Notes: generated by a model not told the origin, from the sequence alone. Shown: positions 34,253-42,442, numbered from the stretch's first letter. The stretch: DNA of 64,000 nucleotides from Streptomyces coacervatus (GCF_029223485.1 NZ_JARHTP010000033.1:16066-80065); one strand, 5' to 3'. Numbers and translations: made by a program.

Positions 34253-35068
34253 ATGTCGCGTTGGAAAGCGCTGCCTGCAGAACTGGATCCGCGTGTACGG
34301 CAGTTACTGGTGCGCTTACGCCGGCTGAAGGACCACAGCGGGCTGAGCGTGCGTCAGCTGGCGGCGAGGACGGGGTACAGCCCGAAGTCCTGGGAGCGGT
34401 ATCTGGGCGGCCGTTCGCTGCCGCCGCGGGAGGCCGTGGAGGCGTTGGCGCGGATCGGTGGCGACGACCCGACCCGGCTGCTCGCACTGCACGAAGTCGC
34501 CACGGAGGCGTGGGGGAATCCGCGGGAGTCCGGAACTGCCGTAGCGGATACGGCCGTTGCCGAAGGGGATGCCCCCGTGTCCGTAGGGGCCGTAACGGAG
34601 CCGGAGATCCTGTCGGCGGGCCCGGGCAGGGTCGGAAGCGCGCGGTCGTTGCGCATCGCGCTGTTGGCGGGGGCGGTGGCCCTGGCGCTGGCCGTCTCGT
34701 CGGCGGTGCTGGTGACCGTGCGGCTCATGGACCACGGCGGCGGCGCGGCGACGGAGGAGACGACGACCACGGTCACCGTGACGGCTGGGGTGTCGGCGCC
34801 GACGTACACCTGCCACCTCAAGCAGGCCGACGGCCGCTGGTACGCGGGCAACAGCCGCACACGGGACGCCACTGTGGGGTACGGCGACGCCGGGCCGGAG
34901 GTGGCCGAGGTGCAGTGTCTGCTGCGCCGGGCGGGGATCTCGCCGGGCGGTATCGACGGAATGTTCGGCCCGTTGACGCAGGGCGCGGTCAAGCGCATCC
35001 AGCAGCGGGCGGGGCTCGAAGTGGACGGCCTCGTCGGGCCGCGCACCTGGAAGGCCCTGCGGGGATGA
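34253..35068 (+). CDS. Membrane-anchored XRE-type HTH protein with extracytoplasmic peptidoglycan-binding domain
   Basis: 271 aa; the ATG follows GGGGGGACC. Residues 20-75: XRE-type HTH (SVRQLAARTGYSPKSWERYL). Residues 133-159: one membrane helix (LRIALLAGAVALALAVSSAV). Outside: a Thr-rich linker and a peptidoglycan-binding domain (about 205-270, EVAEVQCLLRRAGISPGGID). Orientation by positive charges puts the HTH in the cytoplasm, so wall status could be coupled directly to DNA. Leu18 and Leu22 are encoded by TTA (34304 and 34316), the only such pair I found in the window, so translation should depend on the bldA tRNA. Its stop overlaps the next start (ATGA). Confidence 0.8.
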   Translation: MSRWKALPAELDPRVRQLLVRLRRLKDHSGLSVRQLAARTGYSPKSWERYLGGRSLPPREAVEALARIGGDDPTRLLALHEVATEAWGNPRESGTAVADTAVAEGDAPVSVGAVTEPEILSAGPGRVGSARSLRIALLAGAVALALAVSSAVLVTVRLMDHGGGAATEETTTTVTVTAGVSAPTYTCHLKQADGRWYAGNSRTRDATVGYGDAGPEVAEVQCLLRRAGISPGGIDGMFGPLTQGAVKRIQQRAGLEVDGLVGPRTWKALRG

Positions 35069-35943
35069 CACCGGAGCAGGCGCGACTGGCCGCCGCGCTA
35101 CGGGAGTTGAGAGCCCGCACCGGTCTGAGCCTGGCGGCCCTCGCGGCGAAGACGGCGTTCAGCAAGTCGTCCTGGGAGCGCTACCTCAACGGCAAGACGC
35201 TGCCTCCGCGCCCGGCGGTACAGGAGCTGTGCCGGCTGGCCGGCGAGGCCGACGGCCGGTGTCTGGCGCTGTGGGAGATCGCGGAGTCGGAGTGGAGCGG
35301 ACGGGCGACGGAGGCGGATACGCCGGTGCCGTCCCCGGCTGTGGCTCAGGCAGCGCCTCCGGATCCGCCGGCGGCCGAGCTTGCGGCTCCGACGGAAGCG
35401 GTACGTGGCGGTGGCGGTCTCCGGGGTGTGGCGGCCGTGGCGGTGCTGGCGTCGGTGTGCGCCGTGGCCGTGGGGGGCGTGGCGGTCGCGCTGCTCCTGC
35501 TGCCGCGCCAGCACGGCGAACCCCGGCCGGCCGCCGCGGCCACGTCCGCACCTCCGTCCGCCGCGGGACCGTACTGCCGGGCTTTGTCCTGCGAGGGCAA
35601 GAGCCCGATGGACATGCACTGCGCCGCCTCACCGGACACCCTCGCCACGCATCACACGGCCGGCGGAGCCTGGCTGGAGCTGCGCTACAGCAGGGAGTGC
35701 GGGACGAGTTGGGCGCGGATGTGGGGCACGCGCATCGGCGACCGGCTCGAACTGAAGGCGGCCGGCCGGGTCCGCGGCGCCGTGGTCGAGAACGAGGTCG
35801 ACGCGGACAACTTCGTCTACACACCCATGACGGTGACCCGTTCCGGAACCGTCGTCCGCACCTGCTTCCGGCCGGCGGCGGAGGACAAGGGGAAAGGCGG
35901 GAAGGAACCCGAGGAGGAGTGCTTCAGCTCCGTTTCGCGGTGA
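35065..35943 (+). CDS. Membrane-anchored XRE-type HTH protein with extracytoplasmic DUF2690 domain
   Basis: 292 aa; the ATG overlaps the previous stop. The HTH (SLAALAAKTAFSKSSWERYL, residues 22-41) is a paralogue of the one in the preceding protein. A Pro/Ala-rich linker, a membrane helix (about 119-146) and an exported DUF2690 domain follow (CRALSCEGKSPMDMHCAASP, then ECGTSWARMWG, Cys-rich). It is the second of a pair that shares cytoplasmic reader and membrane anchor but has different outer domains. It relies on ribosomes that have passed the TTA codons of the first gene unless it has an internal start site. Confidence 0.8.
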   Translation: MTPEQARLAAALRELRARTGLSLAALAAKTAFSKSSWERYLNGKTLPPRPAVQELCRLAGEADGRCLALWEIAESEWSGRATEADTPVPSPAVAQAAPPDPPAAELAAPTEAVRGGGGLRGVAAVAVLASVCAVAVGGVAVALLLLPRQHGEPRPAAAATSAPPSAAGPYCRALSCEGKSPMDMHCAASPDTLATHHTAGGAWLELRYSRECGTSWARMWGTRIGDRLELKAAGRVRGAVVENEVDADNFVYTPMTVTRSGTVVRTCFRPAAEDKGKGGKEPEEECFSSVSR

Positions 35944-36053
35944 CGGCCATCGTTGGGCAGAAACCCGCCGCGTAACAGCAGCCCCTCCGTCACATCCCGC
36001 TCGGCGTCCTCACGCCCGAAGTGCAACCGGGCGAGAAGCGGCTCGTCGGCCAT
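35944..36053 (-). pseudogene. Truncated 5' end of a P-loop ATPase-like gene
   Basis: From ATG 36053, with AGGGGGATCGC immediately upstream, the frame reads DEPLLARLHFGREDAERDVT and continues to GGFLP, about 33 residues. From memory this opening occurs at the start of Streptomyces P-loop ATPases where a Walker A loop follows soon after. Here the text stops making sense at about 35950 and runs antisense into the DUF2690 gene, reaching a stop at 35817. I read it as a gene start cut off by a deletion. It contains one TTA codon (35973-35975). Confidence 0.4.
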
Positions 36054-36079
36054 GCGATCCCCCTAGCTGTCGCAACTGT

Positions 36080-36490
36080 TCAACACCGTAGCTGCAACAC
36101 GAACTCACACCAGACGACCTTGCCCGGATCCCGCTCCTCGACGCCCCACTTGTCACTGAGCGCGGCGACGAGCAGCAGCCCACGCCCGCCCTCGTCGGCG
36201 TCGTCAGCGATACGGGGGGTGCCGTCCCCGCTGTCGTGCACCTCGACACGGAGTACGTCGCCGTCGCAGCGGACGCGGAGCAGGAAACCCCGGCCGGGCG
36301 GAACGCCGTGCACAAGGGCGTTGGTGGCGAGCTCACTTACGCACAGTGAGACGTCGTCGATACGGGGCCAGTCGGCGAGGCCCCAGAAGGGCAGCGCCCA
36401 GGCGGCGAGTTGCCTGGCGGCGGGCACCGAGCGGCGGTGGCGGGGGAAGAACTGGTCGAGCTGGTGGGGGAGTTGGATTTCGGCGTTCAT
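36080..36490 (-). CDS. Anti-sigma-factor-type ATP-binding protein (HATPase_c_2)
   Basis: 136 aa. GHKL ATPase fold of the RsbW/SpoIIAB kind: N box SELATNALVHG (Asn57), G1 box VHDSGDGTPR and G2 box EGGRGLLLVAALSDKWG. It lacks a HisKA domain, so it is an antisigma or regulatory kinase-like protein, one of many such orphans in Streptomyces. Its stop lies 27 bp before the ATPase-fragment start on the same strand. The partner is unknown. Confidence 0.85.
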   Translation of the reverse strand: MNAEIQLPHQLDQFFPRHRRSVPAARQLAAWALPFWGLADWPRIDDVSLCVSELATNALVHGVPPGRGFLLRVRCDGDVLRVEVHDSGDGTPRIADDADEGGRGLLLVAALSDKWGVEERDPGKVVWCEFVLQLRC

Positions 36491-36696
36491 GGGGCAAAGG
36501 TCGCGCAGAGTTACTACCGTTGATCAGTGTGTGATCCCGGACGAGGATTTTGTACGGCTGATGTACGGGTTGCGCTCGGCGTGATGGCCGTGGGCGACAG
36601 CAGGGCGATCTTGACTGCGTGCATGGCGTCGACCCTAGGGGACGCCCGCCGCGGGCCAAGTCGGCAGCCTTGTCTTGGAATTGGCTCCGGAATTGA

Positions 36697-37686
36697 CTAG
36701 AGCCAACCCCGGCGGACCGCCTCCGCCCCCGCCTGGAATCGGCTCTGCGCACCGAGCCGCTTGAACAGGTCGGACATGTTGCGACGGACCGTACGCAACG
36801 AGACGCCCATCTTGCGGCTGATGCCCTCGTCCGTGAGGCCCGCTTCAAGGAGTCTGAGCAGGGTCAGGTCCCGTTCGGCGGGGAGACCGTCCGGCGGTGT
36901 GACCGTCACCGAGGCGCCGCCCAGGGGAGATGCCCTTTCCCAGACCATGAGGAAGAGCTCCTCGAGGGCTCGCACCAGGCTGGGGTGGCGGATCAGCAGG
37001 ACTCCGTGTGCCTGGTCGTCGGGGTCGACCGGCATGACGGCCGCCGAACGGTCGCACAGGGTGAGGTGCATGGGGAGCGTCGGCATGGTGCGGGCTTCGC
37101 CGCCCAGGGAGGCGAGCCACGCCGCACGGTCCACGGCCGTGGCGTTGTTGCGCACGCTGTCGAGGTGGACCGTGCGCGTGCGGACCCCGCGCCTCAGGAG
37201 AGAGAGGGCGACGGACTGCCGCTCGTCCAGCCACTCGTCACTCGCCGCGGCGGCTGCGGGGGCGAGGGCGCAGACCTCGGTCCTGGCGTTGTTCACCAGT
37301 TCCGTGACGCGGGCGCGTACGGCCTCGTCGCCGGTCAGGCGCTCGACACCGCCGTCGCCGATCAGTGCGGCCCGGGCTGCGTACTCGGAGGTGAGGGCGG
37401 CCAGGGCCGCACGGTCGCGGGAGAGTCGCGCGCGCTGCTCGTCCAGTTCCGCCTCCAGGCGCTGGAGCCGGGGGGACAGCCCCACCTCGGGGCTCACCGG
37501 GACGAACCTGTGGTCCGTGGCCTCGTGCAGCAGGGACAGCTCGGTCAGGCGGTCCAGCGCCGCGCGCACCTGGTCGGAGGTCAGGCTCGTGTGCCGGGTG
37601 ATGTCCTCGAAGGTCCAGGACGGGTGGAGCAGCATCGCGCGGTACACGTCATGGGTGGCTCTGTCGAAGCCGACGGCTTCCAGCAT
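36697..37686 (-). CDS. Two-HTH regulator: N-terminal TrmB-like winged helix, C-terminal LuxR-type HTH
   Basis: 329 aa from ATG 37686 with AGGGGGACC upstream; an open frame extends further without a good site. N-terminus: winged helix (PSWTFEDITRHTSLTSDQVR). Middle: coiled helix rich in Arg and Glu, then a phospholipase-D-like effector region (VNNARTEVCALAP). C-terminus: GerE/LuxR HTH (LLRLLEAGLTDEGISRKMGV, then SLRTVRRNMSDLFKRLG). Such proteins are frequent orphan regulators in Streptomyces. The target is unknown, but the divergent secreted-protein gene at 37939 is a candidate. Confidence 0.85.
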   Translation of the reverse strand: MLEAVGFDRATHDVYRAMLLHPSWTFEDITRHTSLTSDQVRAALDRLTELSLLHEATDHRFVPVSPEVGLSPRLQRLEAELDEQRARLSRDRAALAALTSEYAARAALIGDGGVERLTGDEAVRARVTELVNNARTEVCALAPAAAAASDEWLDERQSVALSLLRRGVRTRTVHLDSVRNNATAVDRAAWLASLGGEARTMPTLPMHLTLCDRSAAVMPVDPDDQAHGVLLIRHPSLVRALEELFLMVWERASPLGGASVTVTPPDGLPAERDLTLLRLLEAGLTDEGISRKMGVSLRTVRRNMSDLFKRLGAQSRFQAGAEAVRRGWL

Positions 37687-37938
37687 GGCTGGTCCCCCTG
37701 CTGATGGCTGACTGGTCAGGTCAAGAGAATCGACCGTACCGGACATCCGGAATAAACGGAGTGAGTGATTCCACATGGCATGCCCAGGCCATGGCCACAA
37801 AGTGCCAGCTCGCAGGCGTCCGCGGCGACTTGCCCTCGCCTAATGTCGGCGCTCCCGGAGAGCCGCGGCCTCACCATCCGCCCGCTGCCGGACGACCTTG
37901 AAACAGGGGAACCAACAGAAAACCGGGGACTGCACCAC

Positions 37939-38628
37939 ATGCTCAGGAAGTCACGCGGCACTGCCCGCCGCACGACCGCGCGCACCGCGACGGTCGCCGC
38001 CGCCGTCGCCATGCTGGCCACCGCCACGCCCTACGTCGCCTTTGCCGACGGCCCGGCGACAGCGAGCGACGGCAGCGTCGTCAACACCACCCCTCCTGCC
38101 CAGCCGGAGGAGGCCGTCACGGACGTACCCGCGGACCAGGTCGGGGTCGTGCCGAAGGACGACACGAAACCGCCGAGCGCCGGCAACGCGCCCGCCGTGG
38201 AGCAGTGCGACCAGGCCAACGTCTACCTGCCGAAGACCAAGGGGAAGCAGTACCACCAGGGCGTCGGGCCGACGAACTCCAACTACAACAACACCTCCCG
38301 CACCGCGAAGTCCACGTTCACCTCCGAAGTGACCGGCAGCGTCGGCGTCAGCGTCTCCGCCGGTCTCACCATCAGCATCAACGCGCTGATCGGCAAGATC
38401 GAGCAGAAGTACGACGTCCATCTCTCGGCCTCGCTCACGGCGAAGCTCGGCAACACCATCAGCGTGGACACCCCGCCGAAGACCACGACCAACGCGAAGT
38501 ACGGCGTCTACCGGCTGAAGAACACCGGCATCAGCTACCGCATCTACAGCAACTGTGAGTCGTCTCCGCAGAAGACGGTCACCAGCTACACGCCCCTGAA
38601 GGTGGGTTGGTACCTGTGGGAGAACTGA
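37939..38628 (+). CDS. Secreted beta-rich protein, possibly pore-forming-like
   Basis: 229 aa. Basic N-terminus, hydrophobic core (VAAAVAMLATATPYVAF) and cleavage after AFADG. A Pro/Asp linker follows, then a region of alternating Ser/Thr and hydrophobics (AKSTFTSEVTGSVGVSVSAG, LTISINALIGKI, HLSASLTAKLGNTISVDTPP), similar in texture to the aerolysin-like protein encoded at 3693. Two Cys (EQCDQANVYLP and SNCESSPQ) may pair. The end of the gene overlaps the start of a lipoprotein gene by 13 bp, so the two are coupled. Family not firmly recognised. Confidence 0.6.
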   Translation: MLRKSRGTARRTTARTATVAAAVAMLATATPYVAFADGPATASDGSVVNTTPPAQPEEAVTDVPADQVGVVPKDDTKPPSAGNAPAVEQCDQANVYLPKTKGKQYHQGVGPTNSNYNNTSRTAKSTFTSEVTGSVGVSVSAGLTISINALIGKIEQKYDVHLSASLTAKLGNTISVDTPPKTTTNAKYGVYRLKNTGISYRIYSNCESSPQKTVTSYTPLKVGWYLWEN

Positions 38629-39146
38629 CCGCCCACCGTCGGGCGCGGATCGGCGCCCTGACGGCCGCATGCCTGGTGACGGCGCTGGCCGTCGCCGGGT
38701 GCACGGCCGGCGGAGACGCCGGCGGGTGCACGGCCGGCGGAGACGCCGGCGGCAAGAAGACGGCATCCCCGTCCACCGGATCCCCGAATTCCGCGACGAC
38801 GCCCCCTCAGCGCGCCGAGCACATCGACGGCGAGACGGTGACGAAGGCTCCGCAGATCGTCGACGGCAAGGCGATCGTCTCCGTCGCCTCCGTACGCGGC
38901 AACCGCGAGCTGCCGCTCGACGGCGGGGTGCGGTCGGGCCCCGTCTCGATCGCCGTGAACTGCGAGGGCAAGGGCACCTTGACGGTCGAGCTGACGCCCG
39001 TCGGACTGAGCTTTCCGCTGGAGTGCGTGGCCGGCGAGGTGAGCAGCACGTACAACCAGATCGCCCTCAAGAAGGCCCGCAAGGACGCCACGGTGAGGGT
39101 CACCGCGAGCTCGGGGGTGCGCTGGTCGCTGTCCGTGGGGCAGTGA
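38616..39146 (+). CDS. Lipoprotein of unknown function with duplicated lipid-anchor segment
   Basis: 176 aa from GTG 38616 (GGTGGG upstream); TTG 38607 is an alternative. The lipobox is LAVAGC. A perfect 27-bp tandem duplication follows, so the segment Cys-Thr-Ala-Gly-Gly-Asp-Ala-Gly-Gly occurs twice; only the first Cys is the expected lipid site. The mature part is beta-rich (VSVASVRGNRELPLDGGVRS) with one Cys pair (VNCEGKG and LECVAGE). It overlaps the upstream secreted protein gene, suggesting that the lipoprotein accompanies, docks or protects against it. Confidence 0.65.
   Translation: MGELTAHRRARIGALTAACLVTALAVAGCTAGGDAGGCTAGGDAGGKKTASPSTGSPNSATTPPQRAEHIDGETVTKAPQIVDGKAIVSVASVRGNRELPLDGGVRSGPVSIAVNCEGKGTLTVELTPVGLSFPLECVAGEVSSTYNQIALKKARKDATVRVTASSGVRWSLSVGQ
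38700..38753 (+). repeat. 27-bp perfect tandem duplication in the lipoprotein gene
   Basis: Two in-frame copies of a 27-bp unit starting TGCACGGCCGGCGGAGACGC. The duplication carries the lipid-anchor Cys codon. Confidence 0.85.
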
Positions 39147-39250
39147 AAGGAAGGGAAGAAGGAAGGGGAGAAAGAGGCGGGGCCCCGCACTCACCCCAGC
39201 CCCAACCGGCCCCGGGGGCATTGTCAGTGGCTGCCCCTACAGTCGGTGAC

Positions 39251-40021
39251 ATGGCGACTCTTCCCAACCCCCTGCCGAATCTCGCGTCCCTCGGCCTCGA
39301 CCTCCCGCCCGGCCGACTGATCGACGAGACCGACGAAGGGCCCTGGCACGAACCGCTGTTGTGGCTCGCGGACGAGCAGGCCGCGCCCGGCGCCTGGTCC
39401 GCGCTGCAACGCGCGGCACGGGCGGTCGGCCTGCTACCGCTCGTCGTGGACGTGGGCGGCGGCCTCGGCGGCCCCGAGAAGTGGGAGTTGGCGCCCGGGG
39501 CCATGTCGTACCCCGGGGACCACGACGCCGAGGAAGTACTGGCCGAGTTCTGGGAGTCGTACGCGGCGGAGGACGAAGAGTGGCCCGGCCTGGCCGAGGC
39601 CCCGCACGACACCGCCGACCCCGACGCCACCGCCGCCGACGCGGTGGACCCCCTCCTCGCCGCAGGCCGCCCGCTCAGGGCCCCGCACCTCGCCCTGGTC
39701 CCGGCCCGCCGTAGCGCCGACATCCTCACGGCGATCGGTTGGTTCGGCCCGGCGAACCACGAGAACGACACCGCCCGTCTGTCGGCAGTACTCCGCTCCT
39801 GGGAGGACCGCTTCGGCATACGTGTGATCGCCCTCGGCTATGCCGAGCTGCTGCTGTCCGTCGCCGCCCCGCCCACCACCCTCGCCGAGGCGAAGGCCGT
39901 CGCCGCCGAGCACTTCGCGTTCTGCCCTGACAACATCCTGCAGGGCGCGGACACCACCCTGGCCGCATACGCCGAACACCAACTCCTCAACCAGCCGGCC
40001 TGGCACTTCTGGTGGGACTGA
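39251..40021 (+). CDS. DUF4253 protein
   Basis: 256 aa, no signal peptide. Acidic, Trp-rich C-terminal DUF4253 domain with the usual ending WHFWWD and the strand AILTAIGWFGPANHEND-like (here DILTAIGWFGPAN), then FGIRVIALGYAELLLSVAAP. The weakly predicted N-terminal part holds LLPLVVDVGGGLGG. DUF4253 proteins are widespread in Streptomyces; some occur near toxin or immunity loci, but no function is established. No ribosome site is obvious, so it may be leaderless. Confidence 0.82.
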   Translation: MATLPNPLPNLASLGLDLPPGRLIDETDEGPWHEPLLWLADEQAAPGAWSALQRAARAVGLLPLVVDVGGGLGGPEKWELAPGAMSYPGDHDAEEVLAEFWESYAAEDEEWPGLAEAPHDTADPDATAADAVDPLLAAGRPLRAPHLALVPARRSADILTAIGWFGPANHENDTARLSAVLRSWEDRFGIRVIALGYAELLLSVAAPPTTLAEAKAVAAEHFAFCPDNILQGADTTLAAYAEHQLLNQPAWHFWWD

Positions 40022-40107
40022 CGGCCCGCCGCAGGCCACCGCACGCAAACGCCGCGGCCGGTCCGGTGGTGGGCTCACCGGTCTCGACCGCGGCGTAGGG
40101 GCTCTCT

Positions 40108-40170
40108 TCAGACGCCGAGAAGGTGGTGAAGGGCGACACCCAGACCGAAGAGCAGAGCAGCAAGGACCAT
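40108..40170 (-). CDS. 20-residue hydrophobic peptide ORF
   Basis: ATG at 40170 preceded by GGAGGT with a 5-nt spacer, an unusually complete ribosome site for this genome. The 20 codons encode one hydrophobic helix (VLAALLFGLGVALHHLLG) followed by TGA. It lies downstream of the aminotransferase gene on the same strand, after a 66-bp gap. It is too short for routine gene calling. It could be a small membrane peptide, a toxin-like peptide or a leader; expression is not shown. Confidence 0.5.
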   Translation of the reverse strand: MVLAALLFGLGVALHHLLGV

Positions 40171-40236
40171 CTGAGACCTCCATGTACGAAATGTGAAGTT
40201 TCTGGCGTTCTCGATAACGTCACACCCAGGCCTGCG

Positions 40237-41463
40237 TTACGGGCACGATCCAAAGGAAAGGCCGTCGCCCCGCAACCCCTCCCCCAGCCTCCTGAGCCCC
40301 TCCCCGATCTCCTCCGGCGTCTGCGTCACAAAGCACAGCCGCAGGGTCGAGCGGTCGGGGTCACCGGCGTAGAAGGGCGCCCCGGGGACGTACGCCACGT
40401 CGTGCCGCACCACCTGCGGCAGCAGCGCGGTGGTGTCGTACGACTCCGGGAGGCGGGCCCAGAGGAACATGCCACCCTCGGGCCGGGTCCAGGCCGAGCC
40501 CTCGGGCAGCGCCTCGGGCAGCCCGGCGAGCATGGCGTCCCGGCGCTCGCGGTACACGCCCGCGACCCGCGCCACATGCGCGTCCAGGTCACGGTCCGCC
40601 AAGTACCGTGCCGCCGCCAGCTGGTTGACGGTCGGGGTGTGCAGGTCGGCGGCCTGCTTGGCGACGACACAGGCACGCAGCAGTTCCCGGGGCGCCCGCA
40701 GCCAGCCCAGCCGCAGACCCGGCGCCATGACCTTGGAGAAGGAGCCGAGCAGCACGGTCCGGTCCGCCGCCTCCTCGTGGGAAGCGATCCAGGGCACCCG
40801 CTCGCCCTCGAAGCGGAGTTCGCCGTACGGATCGTCCTCGACTATCCACAGCCCCCGGCGCGCGGCCACCGCCGCCACGGCCGCCCGGCGGTCGGCCGGC
40901 ATGGTGCGGCCGGTCGGGTTCTGGAACGTCGGCACGGTGTACAGCAGCTTGGGCCGCTCCCGCACCACCAACTCCTCCAGGGCCACGGGATCGACGCCGT
41001 CGCCGTCCCCGGGCACGGCCACCACCCGCGCGCCCGCGAAGGCGAAGACCTGAAGTGCCGCCAGATAACAGGGACTTTCGACGAGGACGACGTCCCCGGG
41101 CTCCAGCAAAGCCGTCGCCAGCAGGGACAGCGCCTGCTGCGAGCCTGTGGTGACGAGAAGGTCGTCGGGGTCCGTGGCCAGGCCGCGAGCCGAGGTGCGC
41201 GCGGCGAGCGCGGCCCGCAGCGCCGGCTCGCCCTCCGTCGTGGAGTACTGCAGGGCCTGCGCGGACTCCTGAGCGAGCACCGCCCGGAAGGCGTGAGCAA
41301 CCCCCTCCGCGTCGAACAGCTCCGGCGCCGGCAGCCCGCCCGCGAAGTTGATCACCTCGGGGCGGGCGGTGACGGCAAGGATGTCCCGTACCGGCGAACC
41401 GCCGATCGACCGGGCCCGCACGGCCAGCGACGGGACGGGGGCAAAGGCGGGTGCGACGGTCAT
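40237..41463 (-). CDS. PLP-dependent aminotransferase (2-aminoadipate/MocR-type fold I)
   Basis: 408 aa. Fold-type I aminotransferase: INFAGGLPAPELFD and YSTTEGEPALRAALA at the N-terminus, VTTGSQQALSLLATALLEPG, the aspartate-binding VEDDPYGELRF, and the PLP-lysine in GSFSKVMAPGLRLGW. This is the catalytic domain found in MocR regulators, but without the N-terminal HTH, as in LysN-like 2-aminoadipate or valine/aromatic aminotransferases. The amino acid substrate cannot be told from sequence. Confidence 0.9.
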   Translation of the reverse strand: MTVAPAFAPVPSLAVRARSIGGSPVRDILAVTARPEVINFAGGLPAPELFDAEGVAHAFRAVLAQESAQALQYSTTEGEPALRAALAARTSARGLATDPDDLLVTTGSQQALSLLATALLEPGDVVLVESPCYLAALQVFAFAGARVVAVPGDGDGVDPVALEELVVRERPKLLYTVPTFQNPTGRTMPADRRAAVAAVAARRGLWIVEDDPYGELRFEGERVPWIASHEEAADRTVLLGSFSKVMAPGLRLGWLRAPRELLRACVVAKQAADLHTPTVNQLAAARYLADRDLDAHVARVAGVYRERRDAMLAGLPEALPEGSAWTRPEGGMFLWARLPESYDTTALLPQVVRHDVAYVPGAPFYAGDPDRSTLRLCFVTQTPEEIGEGLRRLGEGLRGDGLSFGSCP

Positions 41464-41829
41464 GGCACGGCTCCTTCGGCTGCGGTGACGGCGACTCGTG
41501 ACCGCAGCCTAAGGATGTACGTGCTGCCTACAAGCAGGTTTCCACGATACGGACATACCGCTCCTCAGCTCCTCAGCCTTCAACTCTCCCCTGGGGCAGT
41601 GACTTCCGGCGGAACTTGCCGTCGCCCGCACCGTGATCTCACAGGTCCCAGGCCCACGACGGCCCTCGGCGCGTCCCGGATCGAGCCCCTGGGACATGAC
41701 ATCCCTGCAGGTCAGAGGCCATCCCACCGCCCCAGCGTCCCGAATCGCCCGCAGACTGTGGCGCGTGGAGGCGATCAACACTCAGGCTGGGATCCCCCAG
41801 CCCACCGCCCACGGAAGGCACGTACCCTC
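41464..41829. other. Intergenic region of 366 bp
   Basis: Divergent promoter space between the aminotransferase gene and a small lipoprotein gene. It includes an inverted repeat GCTGCCT-ACA-AGCAG-like near 41523-41536. No RNA gene or protein-like frame found. Confidence 0.4.
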
Positions 41830-42084
41830 ATGCCCGCCCGAGCCTGTCGCACCCGCCTCCTCGCCGCCACCGCCCTGGTACTCGCCGCGTTCGCACTGAC
41901 GGGCTGCAGAAACGGGGAGGGCCTCCGGGACGAGGGCCCGGCAAGGACCCACGCCCTGCACGCCCCTGCCGGACACGCTGTCGCCGTGCACGCCGTTGTC
42001 GCACACACTGCTGCCGGACGGAACGCGAAGAGGCCGCCCGGTCAAGAACCGGGCGGCCTCCAGGCACAGAGGATCAGGCGTTGA
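41830..42084 (+). CDS. Small lipoprotein, 84 aa, with degenerate tail
   Basis: ATG 41830, GGAAGG 11 nt upstream. Signal peptide RTRLLAATALVLAAFALTGC with lipobox ALTGC, followed by RNGEGLRDEGPAR, an opening seen in small Streptomyces lipoproteins. The remaining text is rich in His, Ala and Val repeats (HAVAVHAVVAHTAAG) and the last codons run through the terminator hairpin of the convergent gene. So the frame may be longer than the real ancestral protein. Confidence 0.55.
   Translation: MPARACRTRLLAATALVLAAFALTGCRNGEGLRDEGPARTHALHAPAGHAVAVHAVVAHTAAGRNAKRPPGQEPGGLQAQRIRR
42028..42058. terminator. Terminator hairpin after the DUF805 gene
   Basis: GAGGCCGCCCGGT (42028-42040) pairs perfectly with ACCGGGCGGCCTC (42046-42058), loop of 5. 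It serves the minus-strand DUF805 gene and lies within the last codons of the plus-strand lipoprotein frame. Confidence 0.85.
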
Positions 42085-42442
42085 CCAGAGCCGCTTCCTT
42101 CGGGTTCGGGCCGTACTTGTTCTCGCCCGGCTGGCTGTCGGAGCACTGGAAGACCAGCAGGGTGATGGGACCGGCGATCGGGACGATCCCGAAGAAGATC
42201 CACCAGCCTGCGCGGCCCGTGTCGTGCAGGCGGCGGACGGTCACGGCCAGGGCGGGCAGCAGGATCGCGACGTAGAAGATGCCGGCGAGGGCCAGGACGG
42301 CCGTGACCTTCGCTCCGATGCCGATGCCGAGCAGCACGGCGTAGATGATCCCGACGAACAGCGTGAACATCCAGTACTCCTTGCGGCGAGCGCGCCCGCT
42401 GAACACCGCGTACTTCTTCAACGCCTCGATGAACCAGCTCAC
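42074..42442 (-). CDS. DUF805 membrane protein
   Basis: 122 aa, GTG start. DUF805 signature: FIEALKKYAVFSGRARRKEY (the conserved FSGRARRxEYW), then membrane helices (TLFVGIIYAVLLGIGIGA, VLALAGIFYVAILLPALAVT), VRRLHDTGRAGWW and a last helix (FFGIVPIAGPITLLVFQCSD). The tail SQPGENKYGPNP is typical. Function unknown; some homologues relate to osmotic or stress roles. Confidence 0.9.
   Translation of the reverse strand: MSWFIEALKKYAVFSGRARRKEYWMFTLFVGIIYAVLLGIGIGAKVTAVLALAGIFYVAILLPALAVTVRRLHDTGRAGWWIFFGIVPIAGPITLLVFQCSDSQPGENKYGPNPKEAALVNA

Noticed and set aside
36491..36696. Short open frame on the minus strand between the anti-sigma-type gene and the LuxR-type gene
   Set aside because: No ribosome site, no hydrophobic or conserved pattern.
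40123..42084. A 653-residue plus-strand frame
   Set aside because: Antisense to the aminotransferase gene for most of its length; only its last 84 codons (from ATG 41830) look real and are annotated.
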